DNA of 64,000 bases from Enterovibrio qingdaonensis (GCF_028683135.1 NZ_JAJUBB010000005.1:62001-126000), one strand, 5' to 3'. Shown: positions 18,473 through 28,847, numbered from the stretch's first letter. Made by a program: numbers and translations. The notes: generated from the sequence alone by a model not told the origin.

Positions 18473-18883
18473 ATGAGCCGTATTCTTCACACCATGATTC
18501 GCGTTGGCGATTTGGACCGTTCAATTGCTTTCTATACCGACGTGATGGGTATGCAACTTCTACGTAAAAACGAGAATGAGCAGTTCGAATACACGCTAGC
18601 ATTTGTTGGTTACGGTGACGAATCGCAAGGTGCGGTTATCGAACTCACCTACAACTGGGGCACTACCGAGTATGAACAAGGTACTGCATTCGGTCACATC
18701 GCGATTGGCGTCGACGACATTTACAGCACCTGTGATGTCATTCGCGCAGCGGGTGGCAATATCACACGTGAGCCTGGCCCAGTTAAAGGTGGCTCAACGG
18801 AAATCGCATTTGTTGAAGACCCTGATGGCTACAAAATTGAGCTTATTCAAAACAAAAGCGCATCAGAGGGTTTAGGCAACTAA
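18473..18883 (+). CDS. gloA: Glyoxalase I (lactoylglutathione lyase)
   Basis: 136 residues, one longer than E. coli GloA and very similar to it. It isomerises the methylglyoxal-glutathione adduct to S-lactoylglutathione. Metal ligands fall where expected: His6, Glu57, His75 and Glu123, the pattern of the nickel-dependent bacterial enzyme. The start at 18473 has AAGGAG 6 bases upstream; a longer frame from 18413 would pass through the palindrome and lacks a ribosome site. A weak hairpin at about 18892-18921 may end transcription. Confidence 0.96.
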   Translation: MSRILHTMIRVGDLDRSIAFYTDVMGMQLLRKNENEQFEYTLAFVGYGDESQGAVIELTYNWGTTEYEQGTAFGHIAIGVDDIYSTCDVIRAAGGNITREPGPVKGGSTEIAFVEDPDGYKIELIQNKSASEGLGN

Positions 18884-19076
18884 TCCCCATGGGAAACGCC
18901 GTAAACATTGCGGCGCTTTCCATTTGCATATCGCTATATACATAATTATCAATACGACATACTGCAAGTCGTTTCTTTCTGATTTAAGCCCCCTTCACAT
19001 TTCCCGAGTTCATCCTTCAAAATCAATTATCTCTGATAGGCTTATTGTATTGTCGCAATAACAAGACTATGCCTTC

Positions 19077-21977
19077 ATGCTCCGTAAAAAGAACACGCTA
19101 CAACTGCACATCGCCAGCATTTTTTTCATCGTCGTCTCTGTGCTTTCACTGATACTGATCATCCTCAGTTATCAGAACTCAAAAGCATTAAATGAGCAGC
19201 TTGCGAGAGAGCGTACCTCGCAAAATGCTGAACAGGTTAAACTGGCTTTTGATAAGAAAATCACCCCCGTTCTCACTGCGTTGGAAACGCTGGCTGTGTC
19301 AGACTTTGGGCATACACTCGACGCGTCTAACGACGAAAACTGGCTTGCTTCCGTCAATGCCATCATGGATGTTTCCCCTGACGTACTATCGATCTATGTC
19401 GGGTATGAAAATGAAAGCTCCGCATTTATTCGCTCAACGCGACCTGCATTTATGCGTGACCAGTTCTCAACGCCAGACAACTCACACATCATGGTCGATA
19501 TCAACCAGAGCAATGGCAATCAAGTCAGAACCTACTACGACGACAAGCTTCAATATATCGCAGAAAAAACCGACAAAATCTCGTATTTACCCACGACGCG
19601 GCCATGGTACAAAGATACGCCGCATGATGGTTCGATTTATATTACTGACCCCTATTTCTATCTGTTTATAAAGCGGATGGGAATTACAATCTCTAAACGC
19701 ATTCCAGAAAATGGCGGTGTTCTGGCAGCCGACATTACGCTCGCATCCCTCAATGCTTTCCTAACATCACTGCCTTTCTCAGAGGACTCTCAAGTACTGC
19801 TTGTTGATGACAATGGCACCATACTTGCGCAAAACGGCATCATGCAGAATGCTGCAGAGAACACATCACAAGATACCTATACGAAGGCAATTAAAAATAC
19901 CCCGTTGAACACTATTTTCACGTCTGAGAACTGGTCGGAATCCTCACAAACCTTGACCCATAAAGGCGTGTTGTGGCGCATTACACTGGTAAATGTCGCC
20001 TTTGGGCAGGGAAATGGCTTATGGTTAGCAACCGCTATTCCAGAGAATAAATTGATTGGAACGGCCCTTGAAGCCAGAAACAACCAAATAATCATCAGCT
20101 TTGTGGTTCTGGGTATCGGAATGATTCTGATCCTTTGGGCATCGCGACGTATTGCAACACCTTTGAGATTGCTCAACCAAGCCACACAGCGCATTAGAAA
20201 CCTCGACTTTACTGGCGTTAAAACGCCCGAATCAACAATTCAAGAAGTGCGAGAGTTGTCTGACTCAATCAGCGTGATGTCTGAAACCATCGGTGATTTT
20301 TTAAACACACTCCACCGAGTCTCCCATAGCCAGAATTTCGAATCGCTCTTGGCAGATATGGTGTCTCATTGCCAAAAAACATCAGGCGCGGATTATGTCC
20401 TTATGTGGGCAGCAGACATGGATGATCGAAACCAGCTTTCTCTTGTGACCCACTTTCCTGAAGAGATCAGCGAAACCACCATCGATATTTCCCTTTTGCT
20501 GAGCATACTGCCAGACATGGCAGAAGCTCTCGACAGCCAGCGTTTCTATACCTTCTCTCCAAACGAAGAAATAAAGAACCAGTGTTGCTTACCCGCGGAA
20601 CTCGAAAGAGCATGGGTGCTGCCTCTTCATAACAGAGACAAAGAATGCGTCGGTTATGTCTTTATCGGTTTCAACCACAAAGTCTCTGCGGAGCAAGAGG
20701 AAAAAATTGCCTTTATTCAGGAGTTCCTTGGCTTTGCTTCGCTCATCAAAGAAAACTGGGACCATATTGCAGCCCAACAAAACCTCTTTAAGTCATTCAT
20801 TGAGCTGATGGCTTCAGCTATCGATACAAAATCACCTTATACTGCGGGTCATTGTCAACGTGTGCCAGAGTTGACCTTTATGATTGCCGAAGCGGTCAGT
20901 AACGACGATGAATCGTTCCCTCACTTCTCGTTAAATGAAAAGTCACGCGAAGCCTTATACTTTGCAGCGTGGCTTCATGATTGCGGAAAAGTAACGACCC
21001 CCGAATATGTGGTCGATAAAGCCACCAAGCTCGAAACCATTTACAACCGTATCCACGAAATCAGAATGCGCTTTGAAGTATTAAAGCGTGACGCCGAAAT
21101 AGACTATTGGCGGAAAAAAAGTCGTGGAGAAACCTCGGATGTTGATTGGGAAACACTGCAACAGACCCACCAGCACTTAGACGATGATTTTGCGTTTATT
21201 GCCCAATGTAATATTGGGGGTGAATTCATGGATGATGCTTCTATAGAAAGGCTCAACCGGATCAGCGAAATAACATGGACACGCACACTTGATGATTCAC
21301 TTGGCTTGTCGTGGGAAGAGGAAGAACGCAGGAATAGAAGGCACGACAGATCACTACCTTGCGAAGAGAAGCTACTCGTTGACCGAATAGATCATCAGAT
21401 CCACTGGATGACAGAGCAACGCAAATACTTTGATAATTGGGAGTTCAAATTACCTGCTCCGTTTTTGCAATACAATCGCGGAGAAGTTTATAACCTGAGT
21501 ATTCGCAGAGGCACTCTGAATGATGAAGAGCGTTTCCGCATCAACGATCACATCATCCAAACCATCCTTATGCTTAGAAAACTGCCCTACCCAGAGCACC
21601 TGAAACGCGTCCCTGAAATCGCAGGTGGGCACCATGAAAAACTGGACGGCAAAGGCTACCCCTACGGGTTGAATGAAAGTGAGCTGCCCATTGATGCACG
21701 AATTATGGCTATCGCCGATATCTTTGAAGCACTAACCGCGAGCGACAGACCTTACAAAAAAGCGAAAACACTCAGTGAAGCTCTCAAGATCTTGGCTTTC
21801 ATGGCCAAGGACAAACACGTTGACCCTAAGTTGTTTGAGCTTTTCATAAAGCAGAAAATCTATCTGAAGTATGCAGATGATCATTTACCTCAACAGCAGC
21901 ATGATGATGTTGACGAAGATGCGCTGCTTAACCTTGTATTTGCCGCCGACAAGGCGCAAAACACCACAAAAGTATAA
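19077..21977 (+). CDS. Membrane dCache-GAF-HD-GYP protein, probable c-di-GMP phosphodiesterase (copy 1)
   Basis: 966 residues. Membrane segment about 13-33, periplasmic dCache-like sensor about 40-320 (with TTRPWY and ITDPYFY), second membrane segment about 340-358, a HAMP-like linker, a GAF-like domain about 420-570, then HD-GYP. Catalytic marks: YTAGHCQRVPEL, His634-Asp635 (LHDCGK), INDHIIQT, GGHHEKLDGKGYP (GYP at 860-862) and the DIFEALTASDRPY segment. Between HDCGK and INDHI there are about 150 more residues than in a canonical HD-GYP domain. HD-GYP enzymes linearise cyclic-di-GMP. It is the upstream half of a tandem duplication; the second copy begins 212 bases downstream. Confidence 0.85.
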   Translation: MLRKKNTLQLHIASIFFIVVSVLSLILIILSYQNSKALNEQLARERTSQNAEQVKLAFDKKITPVLTALETLAVSDFGHTLDASNDENWLASVNAIMDVSPDVLSIYVGYENESSAFIRSTRPAFMRDQFSTPDNSHIMVDINQSNGNQVRTYYDDKLQYIAEKTDKISYLPTTRPWYKDTPHDGSIYITDPYFYLFIKRMGITISKRIPENGGVLAADITLASLNAFLTSLPFSEDSQVLLVDDNGTILAQNGIMQNAAENTSQDTYTKAIKNTPLNTIFTSENWSESSQTLTHKGVLWRITLVNVAFGQGNGLWLATAIPENKLIGTALEARNNQIIISFVVLGIGMILILWASRRIATPLRLLNQATQRIRNLDFTGVKTPESTIQEVRELSDSISVMSETIGDFLNTLHRVSHSQNFESLLADMVSHCQKTSGADYVLMWAADMDDRNQLSLVTHFPEEISETTIDISLLLSILPDMAEALDSQRFYTFSPNEEIKNQCCLPAELERAWVLPLHNRDKECVGYVFIGFNHKVSAEQEEKIAFIQEFLGFASLIKENWDHIAAQQNLFKSFIELMASAIDTKSPYTAGHCQRVPELTFMIAEAVSNDDESFPHFSLNEKSREALYFAAWLHDCGKVTTPEYVVDKATKLETIYNRIHEIRMRFEVLKRDAEIDYWRKKSRGETSDVDWETLQQTHQHLDDDFAFIAQCNIGGEFMDDASIERLNRISEITWTRTLDDSLGLSWEEEERRNRRHDRSLPCEEKLLVDRIDHQIHWMTEQRKYFDNWEFKLPAPFLQYNRGEVYNLSIRRGTLNDEERFRINDHIIQTILMLRKLPYPEHLKRVPEIAGGHHEKLDGKGYPYGLNESELPIDARIMAIADIFEALTASDRPYKKAKTLSEALKILAFMAKDKHVDPKLFELFIKQKIYLKYADDHLPQQQHDDVDEDALLNLVFAADKAQNTTKV

Positions 21978-22189
21978 GGAAAACTCAAGTGTTCACGTTT
22001 ATCTATTCGTACGTACTGTTTCATCCGTTAGACGAGAAAAACAGACAGGTATTTCTTTTCAAAAGTTCGAGGCTTAACTCAGCGTGAAATTGTTTTACGT
22101 GATGAAATTCATAGGCATGAATGTAAATATCTTGAAAATTTTTAGATCTAATAGTCTCTAAGTAACATCTTACTTTTAAGACAAGACGC

Positions 22190-25093
22190 ATGCTCCCGAA
22201 GAAACATTACACACTCCAAATCCATATTGCTGGTATTTTCTTTGTTGTCGTCTCGGCACTTTCTTTCATCCTAATTATATTGAGCTATCACAACTCAAAA
22301 GCACTGAATGAGCAGCTAGCCTCAGAACGTGCCGTTCAAAATGCGGAACAAATTAAAGCCTCATTCCAGAACTTGGTCTCCCCCGTTGTGACATCACTCG
22401 ACACCTTAGCTGCTTCTAGCTTCGGAAAAACACTCTATTCGGCGAACAACAAGCTTTGGATTTCAACCATCGATGCCATCATGACACGCAATCCAGACGT
22501 GCTAACTGTTTACCTTGGCTACCCTGATGAAAGCTCAGCTTTTATTCGATCTACCAAACCACGCTTTATGAAAGAGCAATTTTCAACGCCAGACAACAGC
22601 CACATTATGGTGGATATCAACATGGCGTCAGGTCGGCAAATTCGCACTTACTATGATGCAGACTTAAGCCACATAGATACTGCTATCGATGCCATCGAGT
22701 ACTCGCCTACATCGCGTCCTTGGTACACCGCCGCCCCGAAAGACGGCAACATTCATGTTACTGACCCCTACTTCTACCAGTTTATTCAACGAATGGGCAT
22801 CACACTTAGCCGCAAACTGCCCTCTGGAGATGGCGTCCTTGCAGCAGACATTACCATCGCCTCTCTAGAGAATTATCTCAATGCGCTTATGGACTCTCCA
22901 TCCACGCAATTGATGCTACTCGATGACAAAAAACGCATCTTTGCCCATACAGGCTTTCTACCCTCCATGTCCACAGGATCGAGCCAACAGCTTTATCTTG
23001 ATGCTCTTGCTAAATCCCCGCTGAATACCTTTTTCGCTAGCCCCCAATGGGAAGAGAACAACCAAAAAGTCGAACACGACGGGCAAACCTGGGTGCTGAA
23101 TTTAGTCCACATCACTTTTGGCGGAGAAAGAGGCCTTTGGCTGGCAAAAGCGATTCCAGAAACAGCACTGATTGGCAGTGCAATTGAAGCAAGAAACAAC
23201 CAAATCATCATCAGTGCGTTTGGGTTACTCATTGGCACGCTAATGGTACTTTGTGCTTCTCGTAAAATAGCTACCCCTTTGAAGCAGCTAGGTCTTGCAA
23301 CGCAAAACATCCGACGCTTAGATTTCTCCTCTGTAGACACCCCGACCTCAAACATTGTTGAAGTGCGCGAACTGTCCGAGTCAGTAGAGCTGATGTCAGA
23401 AACAATCGGAAGCTTCCTTGATACGCTCCACCGTGTTTCCAACAGTAATAACTTCGATGCGTTGATGTCCGATATCGTATGTCATTGCCATCAAACTGTT
23501 GGTGCTGACACGGTGCACTTATGGACCAAGCCCGCAGAACAAGAAGACGCCTTAGCCCTGATTGCGCATCATCCAGCTAACAGCCAGGAAAGTGAGATCA
23601 ATATGGCTAAATTGCTTGATGATTCGCCCGAAATTGCTAACGCACTAAGCGGACAAGCGTTCTTTCGCTTTACACCGTCAGAAACAGACATACAGCGCAG
23701 CCATTTTCCAGCGGACATAAAGCATGCTTGGCTGCTTCCGCTTTACAACCGTGATCGTGAAAATGTTGGCTGTGTGCTTCTTGGTTTCCATGACTGCCCA
23801 ACAAAAGAGCAAGAAGACAAAATCCACTTTATTCAGCAATTTTTAGGGTTCGCCTCACTAATCAAGGAAAACTGGGACCGCGTTTCTGCCCAAAAGCATC
23901 TTTTTAAATCGTTTATCGAAATGATTGCATCTGCAATTGATACAAAGTCCCCTTATACAGGTGGCCACTGTCAACGAGTGCCTGAACTGACATTTATGCT
24001 CGCAGAAGAAGTCGACAAAGATAAAGAACGGTTCCCTGAGTTCTCACTCGATGAACAATCCCAAGAAGCGCTATATTTTGCCTCTTGGCTGCATGACTGT
24101 GGAAAGGTCACAACACCCGAGTATGTGGTCGACAAAGCCACCAAATTGGAAACCATCTACAACAGGATTCACGAAATCAGAACACGTTTCGAAGTGTTGA
24201 AACGCGATGCCGAAATCACTTACTGGCAAAAACGATTTGAAGGCGAAGACGAAAGGATATGGCGAAAGTGGCTGGGTACAACGCAACAAAAACTCGATGA
24301 AGACTTTGCGTTTATCGCCAAATGTAATGTTGGCGGTGAGTTTATGGATGACAGCAACCTTGTTCGCTTAGATGAAATTTCGAAAAGGACATGGGTACGC
24401 ACCATCGATGACTCATTAGGCCTTTCTTGGGAGGAAACAGCCAGACGAGCCAATCGCGGTGACACTGTGCTACCGGCTGTTGAACGTGTACTAGATGATA
24501 AAACTGATCATCAAATACCTTGGCTTGAACAACAAAAAGAGGCATTCCATAATTGGGAGTTCAGTCTGAAAATTCCTGAGCTACAGCACAATCGCGGAGA
24601 GTTATATAACCTCTCAATCCAGCGCGGAACACTAAATGATGAAGAACGATTCATCATTAATGATCACATCATTCAAACTATCAAGATGCTCAGAAAGCTG
24701 CCTTATCCCAATCATTTACGAAATGTGCCAGAGATAGCAGGCGGGCACCACGAAAAGCTTGATGGAAAAGGCTACCCATATGGACTTGATGAAGCGTCAC
24801 TGTCTGTCGACGCGCGAATTATGGCCGTCGCTGATATCTTTGAAGCACTAACAGCCAGTGACAGACCGTACAAGAAAGCCAAGACATTAAGTGAAGCACT
24901 AAAAATACTGGCATTCATGGCAAAAGATAAGCATATAGACCCAGCACTGTTCCATGTATTTATTAAGCAGAAAGTTTATCAACGCTATGCAGATACGTTC
25001 TTACCGCCATCTCAACATGACGCAGTCAATGAAGAGGCACTACTTGCGATAGCCACACCACCGATACCAAATAAAGAGGAAACGCCAGTATAG
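22190..25093 (+). CDS. Membrane dCache-GAF-HD-GYP protein, probable c-di-GMP phosphodiesterase (copy 2)
   Basis: 967 residues, with the same architecture and nearly the same length as copy 1 and high similarity throughout (for example NSKALNEQLA near the N-terminus in both). The periplasmic domain keeps TSRPWY, VTDPYFY and VLAADIT. HD-GYP residues are intact: His635-Asp636, NDHIIQT, GGHHEKLDGKGYP, and ASDRPYKKAKTLSEALK. The insert inside the catalytic domain is present here as well (about 24141-24630) but is more diverged than its flanks. Divergence of the two sensor regions suggests different but related ligands. Ends before a strong bidirectional terminator. Confidence 0.85.
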   Translation: MLPKKHYTLQIHIAGIFFVVVSALSFILIILSYHNSKALNEQLASERAVQNAEQIKASFQNLVSPVVTSLDTLAASSFGKTLYSANNKLWISTIDAIMTRNPDVLTVYLGYPDESSAFIRSTKPRFMKEQFSTPDNSHIMVDINMASGRQIRTYYDADLSHIDTAIDAIEYSPTSRPWYTAAPKDGNIHVTDPYFYQFIQRMGITLSRKLPSGDGVLAADITIASLENYLNALMDSPSTQLMLLDDKKRIFAHTGFLPSMSTGSSQQLYLDALAKSPLNTFFASPQWEENNQKVEHDGQTWVLNLVHITFGGERGLWLAKAIPETALIGSAIEARNNQIIISAFGLLIGTLMVLCASRKIATPLKQLGLATQNIRRLDFSSVDTPTSNIVEVRELSESVELMSETIGSFLDTLHRVSNSNNFDALMSDIVCHCHQTVGADTVHLWTKPAEQEDALALIAHHPANSQESEINMAKLLDDSPEIANALSGQAFFRFTPSETDIQRSHFPADIKHAWLLPLYNRDRENVGCVLLGFHDCPTKEQEDKIHFIQQFLGFASLIKENWDRVSAQKHLFKSFIEMIASAIDTKSPYTGGHCQRVPELTFMLAEEVDKDKERFPEFSLDEQSQEALYFASWLHDCGKVTTPEYVVDKATKLETIYNRIHEIRTRFEVLKRDAEITYWQKRFEGEDERIWRKWLGTTQQKLDEDFAFIAKCNVGGEFMDDSNLVRLDEISKRTWVRTIDDSLGLSWEETARRANRGDTVLPAVERVLDDKTDHQIPWLEQQKEAFHNWEFSLKIPELQHNRGELYNLSIQRGTLNDEERFIINDHIIQTIKMLRKLPYPNHLRNVPEIAGGHHEKLDGKGYPYGLDEASLSVDARIMAVADIFEALTASDRPYKKAKTLSEALKILAFMAKDKHIDPALFHVFIKQKVYQRYADTFLPPSQHDAVNEEALLAIATPPIPNKEETPV

Positions 25094-25131
25094 CGGTTTC
25101 CCCTTCCTCTAAAATGGTACCCCAAAATAAC

Positions 25132-25158
25132 AAAAAGCCCCTTGCAAAGGGGCTTTTT
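25132..25158. terminator. Bidirectional terminator, HD-GYP copy 2 / motY
   Basis: A 12-bp perfect stem, AAAAAGCCCCTT (25132-25143) with AAGGGGCTTTTT (25147-25158), and a 3-base loop between convergent genes. Confidence 0.9.
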
Positions 25159-25177
25159 ACCGTTAGCTACCGCGAGG

Positions 25178-26065
25178 TTATATAATGGTTCGTCCGAGCG
25201 ATATCACCACGCGCCGGTTCTTATTTCGCCCAATCGGTGTTTCATTTACAGCAATTGGACGCCTCTCCCCGTAAGCTTCAACCTGTATGCGGTTTTTGGG
25301 TAACCCAAGAGACATGAAATACTCTTCAAGTTTTTGCGCGCGTTTTTCCGACATCCGTTGGTTGGCCGCTTTTGCGCCACGGGTGTCAGTGTATGTCGCC
25401 ATAAGGACCAAATCGATATCAGGGCTGTAACGAACAAACTCTGCAATCTGCGCGAGTTTTGCCATGGACTGCTTATTTAACTCATCGCCGTTTTCGTCGT
25501 AGTGCAGCGTTGTAAATGCAATATCTTCAAACGAATAAGGCAAAAGGCGCGATAAGCAATTGCTGAACTCATTATAAGAAGGTTGGAACGCAACAGGTGA
25601 CAGAGCCACTTCTACGCGCTTCCCGCGACTTTGCCACTCGCGAAAACTGAATGTTGGTAAACGCCCCGACTCCAACTCTGCCAACATACTCCAAGCAGTC
25701 TGGCCGTCAACATACCCATCAAACTGTTTGTAAAATCGCAAACGGTCAATGTATTCAGCAGGCTCGCCAGGGGTCCAAACAGGCGGTTTAGACAGCAAGG
25801 CAACATTTTCGGTTTGCCCCATAGGTCGGCGCATTTCTAACTCAAAATCTAAATTGATTTTCTTGCTGGCGCGAGATGTAAACGTCGCCAGTCCAAAGTT
25901 AGGAATTACATGCTGGACTCGACACTCAATCGGCGTATCCACTTTTACCTGCCATACTGATTCAGTCGGCTTGGCACCGTAATACTTGCTCGCATTCACA
26001 GACAAAGGAGTGAGTGCAGCTGCAATACACAGAGGAAGAAGCGTATGGCGGATCGCGCTTTTCAT
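25178..26065 (-). CDS. motY: MotY, sodium-driven flagellar motor T-ring protein
   Basis: 295 residues with a cleavable signal peptide (about 1-25, ending SVNASKYYG). The N-terminal MotY-specific domain precedes an OmpA-like peptidoglycan-binding domain (about 170-290) with TDTRGAKAANQRMSEKRAQ and GERRPI. In Vibrio, MotY forms the T ring with MotX around polar flagellar basal bodies and anchors the PomA/PomB stator. Two conserved cysteines (in IECRV and NCLSRL) match the disulfide known in Vibrio MotY. Divergent from rnt. Confidence 0.94.
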   Translation of the reverse strand: MKSAIRHTLLPLCIAAALTPLSVNASKYYGAKPTESVWQVKVDTPIECRVQHVIPNFGLATFTSRASKKINLDFELEMRRPMGQTENVALLSKPPVWTPGEPAEYIDRLRFYKQFDGYVDGQTAWSMLAELESGRLPTFSFREWQSRGKRVEVALSPVAFQPSYNEFSNCLSRLLPYSFEDIAFTTLHYDENGDELNKQSMAKLAQIAEFVRYSPDIDLVLMATYTDTRGAKAANQRMSEKRAQKLEEYFMSLGLPKNRIQVEAYGERRPIAVNETPIGRNKNRRVVISLGRTII

Positions 26066-26216
26066 AATCTGGGTAAGCTCCTGTGTCTTTGGCTAAATGG
26101 GTTATTAGATTTATCGGTCGGCACACCGACTTCTTTAATGGTAATTGTAATAATCATCGGCCCAACAAGAAAATGAAAAAGACAGCAGCTTCTGACATAA
26201 TGCACGCCTGATTTTA

Positions 26217-26900
26217 ATGAGTTGCTCAAATATGACCCAAGAAACCAACCTAAACACCTTAAAAGCGCGATTTCGTGGCTACTTCCCTGTGGTTATTGAT
26301 GTTGAAACTGCAGGTTTCAATGCCAAAACTGACGCATTGCTGGAGATTTGTGCCGTCACTTTAAAGATGGACGAAGAAGGTTGGATTTCACCCGATAAAA
26401 CCCTGCATTTTCATGTCATGCCGTTCGAAGGAGCCAACCTTGTAAAAGAAGCTCTGGAGTTTAATGGTATCAAAGACCCATTCAGTCCATTGCGCGGTGC
26501 TGTCAGTGAAGAGCACGCACTAAAAGAAATCTTCAAGCTCATTCGAAAAGAGCAAAAGGCACAAGGTTGTCAGCGCTCCATTATGGTTGCACACAACGCA
26601 AACTTTGATCACAGCTTTGTAATGGAAGCAGCAGACCGAGCAAGCCTAAAACGAAACCCTTTCCACCCATTCGCAACATTTGATACCGCCGCGCTAAGTG
26701 GATTAGCACTTGGACAAACTGTTTTAGCGAAGGCATGTAAAACGGCGGGCATCGCATTTGATAATCGTGAAGCGCATTCGGCACTCTACGATACAGAACG
26801 AACTGCAGAACTATTCTGTGAGATTGTTAACAAATGGAAAAAATTGGGCGGTTGGCCCGTTATTTCGCCTGAAGAAGAATCCGAACAAAGTTCTGATTAA
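26217..26900 (+). CDS. rnt: Ribonuclease T
   Basis: 227 residues; E. coli RNase T has 215. A DEDDh 3'-5' exonuclease that trims tRNA and other stable RNA 3' ends. Catalytic residues: Asp and Glu in [11 protein letters not shown], Asp in HNANFDHSF, and His plus Asp in [11 protein letters not shown]. The start could be 26217 or the in-frame ATG at 26232; neither has a clear Shine-Dalgarno, and similarity begins near residue 14, so the choice does not affect the call. Confidence 0.97.
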   Translation: MSCSNMTQETNLNTLKARFRGYFPVVIDVETAGFNAKTDALLEICAVTLKMDEEGWISPDKTLHFHVMPFEGANLVKEALEFNGIKDPFSPLRGAVSEEHALKEIFKLIRKEQKAQGCQRSIMVAHNANFDHSFVMEAADRASLKRNPFHPFATFDTAALSGLALGQTVLAKACKTAGIAFDNREAHSALYDTERTAELFCEIVNKWKKLGGWPVISPEEESEQSSD

Positions 26901-27018
26901 AAACCGCTTTCTCCCTTCAAGACTCTTTGCGGGATGCCAATAAAATCAAGGCATTCCGCTCACTCCCTCTCAGTATTCAAACATTCGTTTCAAACATAAG
27001 TATGAATTAGTGATATTT

Positions 27019-27035
27019 TAGTGGTCATACCATTG
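27019..27035 (+). promoter_or_regulatory. FadR-like operator before fadL copy 1
   Basis: The core TGGTCATACCA (27022-27032) differs from the FadR core TGGTCNGACCA by one base. It lies about 150 bases before the fadL start, in the expected promoter region. Confidence 0.5.
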
Positions 27036-27181
27036 TAGATCTCGCGCAAACTATTGATAACAAATCCGTCACATTCACGAAAAAGCCGAATATACTCTTA
27101 AAACTGAACCGCTATAGCGTGATTGATACAGGGCTATGTGGTAGCGGAAAAAACAAAGGCAGTGACAGAGAGGCAAGATTG

Positions 27182-28501
27182 ATGAAACGTGTAACCAACC
27201 GCACCCTACTATCCGCAGCGATTGCGCTGGCAACTTTTCAAGCACACGGTGCCGGATTCCAAATTAGTGAGCATTCCGCCAGTGGCCTAGGCCGCGCATT
27301 CGCAGGGGAAGCAGCCATTGCAGACAACGCAGCTGTCGCAGTGCGTAACCCTGCAGCCATGACCATGTTCGACTCAGCACAACTCTCTGGGGGCATTTCC
27401 TTTATTCAGCCGGATGTGAATGCGAAAGTGAATACCGTCGGCAGCAATCCTGCGTCGGCAATCCCAAATACTTCGAATGAACATAGTGGCGTCGCACCTG
27501 ATGCTATCGTTCCAAATGTTCATTACGTAAGGCCTCTTGATGACAAATCCGCCCTCGGCGTATCTGTCTTCTCAAACTTTGGCCTTGCAACCGAATACCC
27601 TTCTGATTCTGCCGCTGGCGTCATAGCCGGACAAACCGAATTAACCACCATCGACTTTAACGTCAACTACGCCTATAAAATTACGCCTCAATGGAGCTTA
27701 GGGTTTGGTTTGAATGCGGTTTATGCCGACGCTTCTCTGGTTCGTAATGCGGGTGCCGCAGTGTATGGTGCGAATGCAGGTACCTTATCTGCGCTGGGTA
27801 TAACATCGCCAACCGATGAAGTGACAAACATAAAAGGTGATGGCTGGGGCTTTGGCTGGAATGCGGGCGTTCTCTGGGAAATCAATGAAAAGCACCGTTT
27901 AGGTCTGTCCTATCGTTCGGAAACTGACATCACGTTGGATGGCGACTACCGAGGAACATCTAACGCGCAAAGCGTACTCACTGGCGGAACAGTGCCGGGT
28001 GAATTAGAGCTGAACTTACCGGACATCCTCGAGTTTTCTGGCTATCACAAAGTGGCACCTAAATGGGCTGTCCATTATAGTGCCATGCGCATTGGCTGGA
28101 GCTCATTTCAAGAGTTGAAGGCAACCAGTTCATCATGTACCAGCACGGCTGGAGCAGGGATCTGTCTGCAAAAAGACGAGAAATGGGACGACAGTTGGCG
28201 TTATGCCATCGGTGCAACACACTATTTGAACAACGAATGGACGCTTCGAGCAGGCTTCGCGATTGATGAAAGCCCAGTACCAGATTCACACCGTACATTG
28301 AGTATTCCTGATACAGAACGTAACTGGTACACCATCGGTGCAACGTATCTCGCATCGGACAATCTAACCATTGATGGCGGCTTCGCTTACCTTAACGGAG
28401 ACTCTGTGACAGGAAGCGAAACAGAAAGCGGAACAACGTTCACCTTTGAAGCAGGTGGTGACGCCTATATCTACTCGATTAGCGCGAATTACACATTCTA
28501 A
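27182..28501 (+). CDS. fadL: FadL-family long-chain fatty acid outer-membrane transporter (copy 1)
   Basis: 439 residues with a signal peptide cut after AHGA (mature start about GFQISEHSASGLGRAFAGEAA). This N-terminal block is the FadL hatch signature, including the NPAAM motif. The rest is a 14-strand barrel ending in YSISANYTF with the terminal Phe needed for barrel assembly. It brings long-chain fatty acids across the outer membrane. The ATG at 27182 is preceded by a GAGAGG-like ribosome site; the GTG at 27119 would prevent a signal peptide. Paralogue of the next fadL gene. Confidence 0.92.
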   Translation: MKRVTNRTLLSAAIALATFQAHGAGFQISEHSASGLGRAFAGEAAIADNAAVAVRNPAAMTMFDSAQLSGGISFIQPDVNAKVNTVGSNPASAIPNTSNEHSGVAPDAIVPNVHYVRPLDDKSALGVSVFSNFGLATEYPSDSAAGVIAGQTELTTIDFNVNYAYKITPQWSLGFGLNAVYADASLVRNAGAAVYGANAGTLSALGITSPTDEVTNIKGDGWGFGWNAGVLWEINEKHRLGLSYRSETDITLDGDYRGTSNAQSVLTGGTVPGELELNLPDILEFSGYHKVAPKWAVHYSAMRIGWSSFQELKATSSSCTSTAGAGICLQKDEKWDDSWRYAIGATHYLNNEWTLRAGFAIDESPVPDSHRTLSIPDTERNWYTIGATYLASDNLTIDGGFAYLNGDSVTGSETESGTTFTFEAGGDAYIYSISANYTF

Positions 28502-28524
28502 TCATTTGTTTCATTAACAAGAAA

Positions 28525-28554
28525 AAGTCGACTCTTTGCAGTCGGCTTTTTTAT
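28525..28554 (+). terminator. Terminator after fadL copy 1
   Basis: AAGTCGAC (28525-28532) pairs with GTCGGCTT (28541-28548, one G-T pair), followed by Ts, so the two fadL genes are separate units. The rest of the 450-base gap is AT-rich and holds the second fadL promoter and a FadR-like site. Confidence 0.75.
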
Positions 28555-28830
28555 TTCCCTCACAGAAGCAAAATTTTCCTGATAAACCCGTGACGGACAA
28601 GCACAAGAGCACAAAACTCAGTTTTCAAACGCGCGTTTATATCTACAAATTCTAACAGAATCAGATAACTCACTAATAACAATGCAATCAACAACTGCAT
28701 TTCCAAATTTGAGTAATTACTTCAAACAACAGTTTTCCTTTCCGTACTCCATTCCGGCATTAAATTCCGTCAAATACACCAATTTAACAGCTATTTAACA
28801 TTCCAGTGTTGCGTGCCATATTACTCAGCG

Positions 28831-28847
28831 AAAAGATCCGACCAGAT
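28831..28847 (+). promoter_or_regulatory. FadR-like operator before fadL copy 2
   Basis: AAAAGATCCGACCAGAT matches 12 of 16 defined positions of the FadR consensus AACTGGTCNGACCAGTT; the right half (TCCGACCAG) is perfect. About 105 bases upstream of the start codon. Confidence 0.5.
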
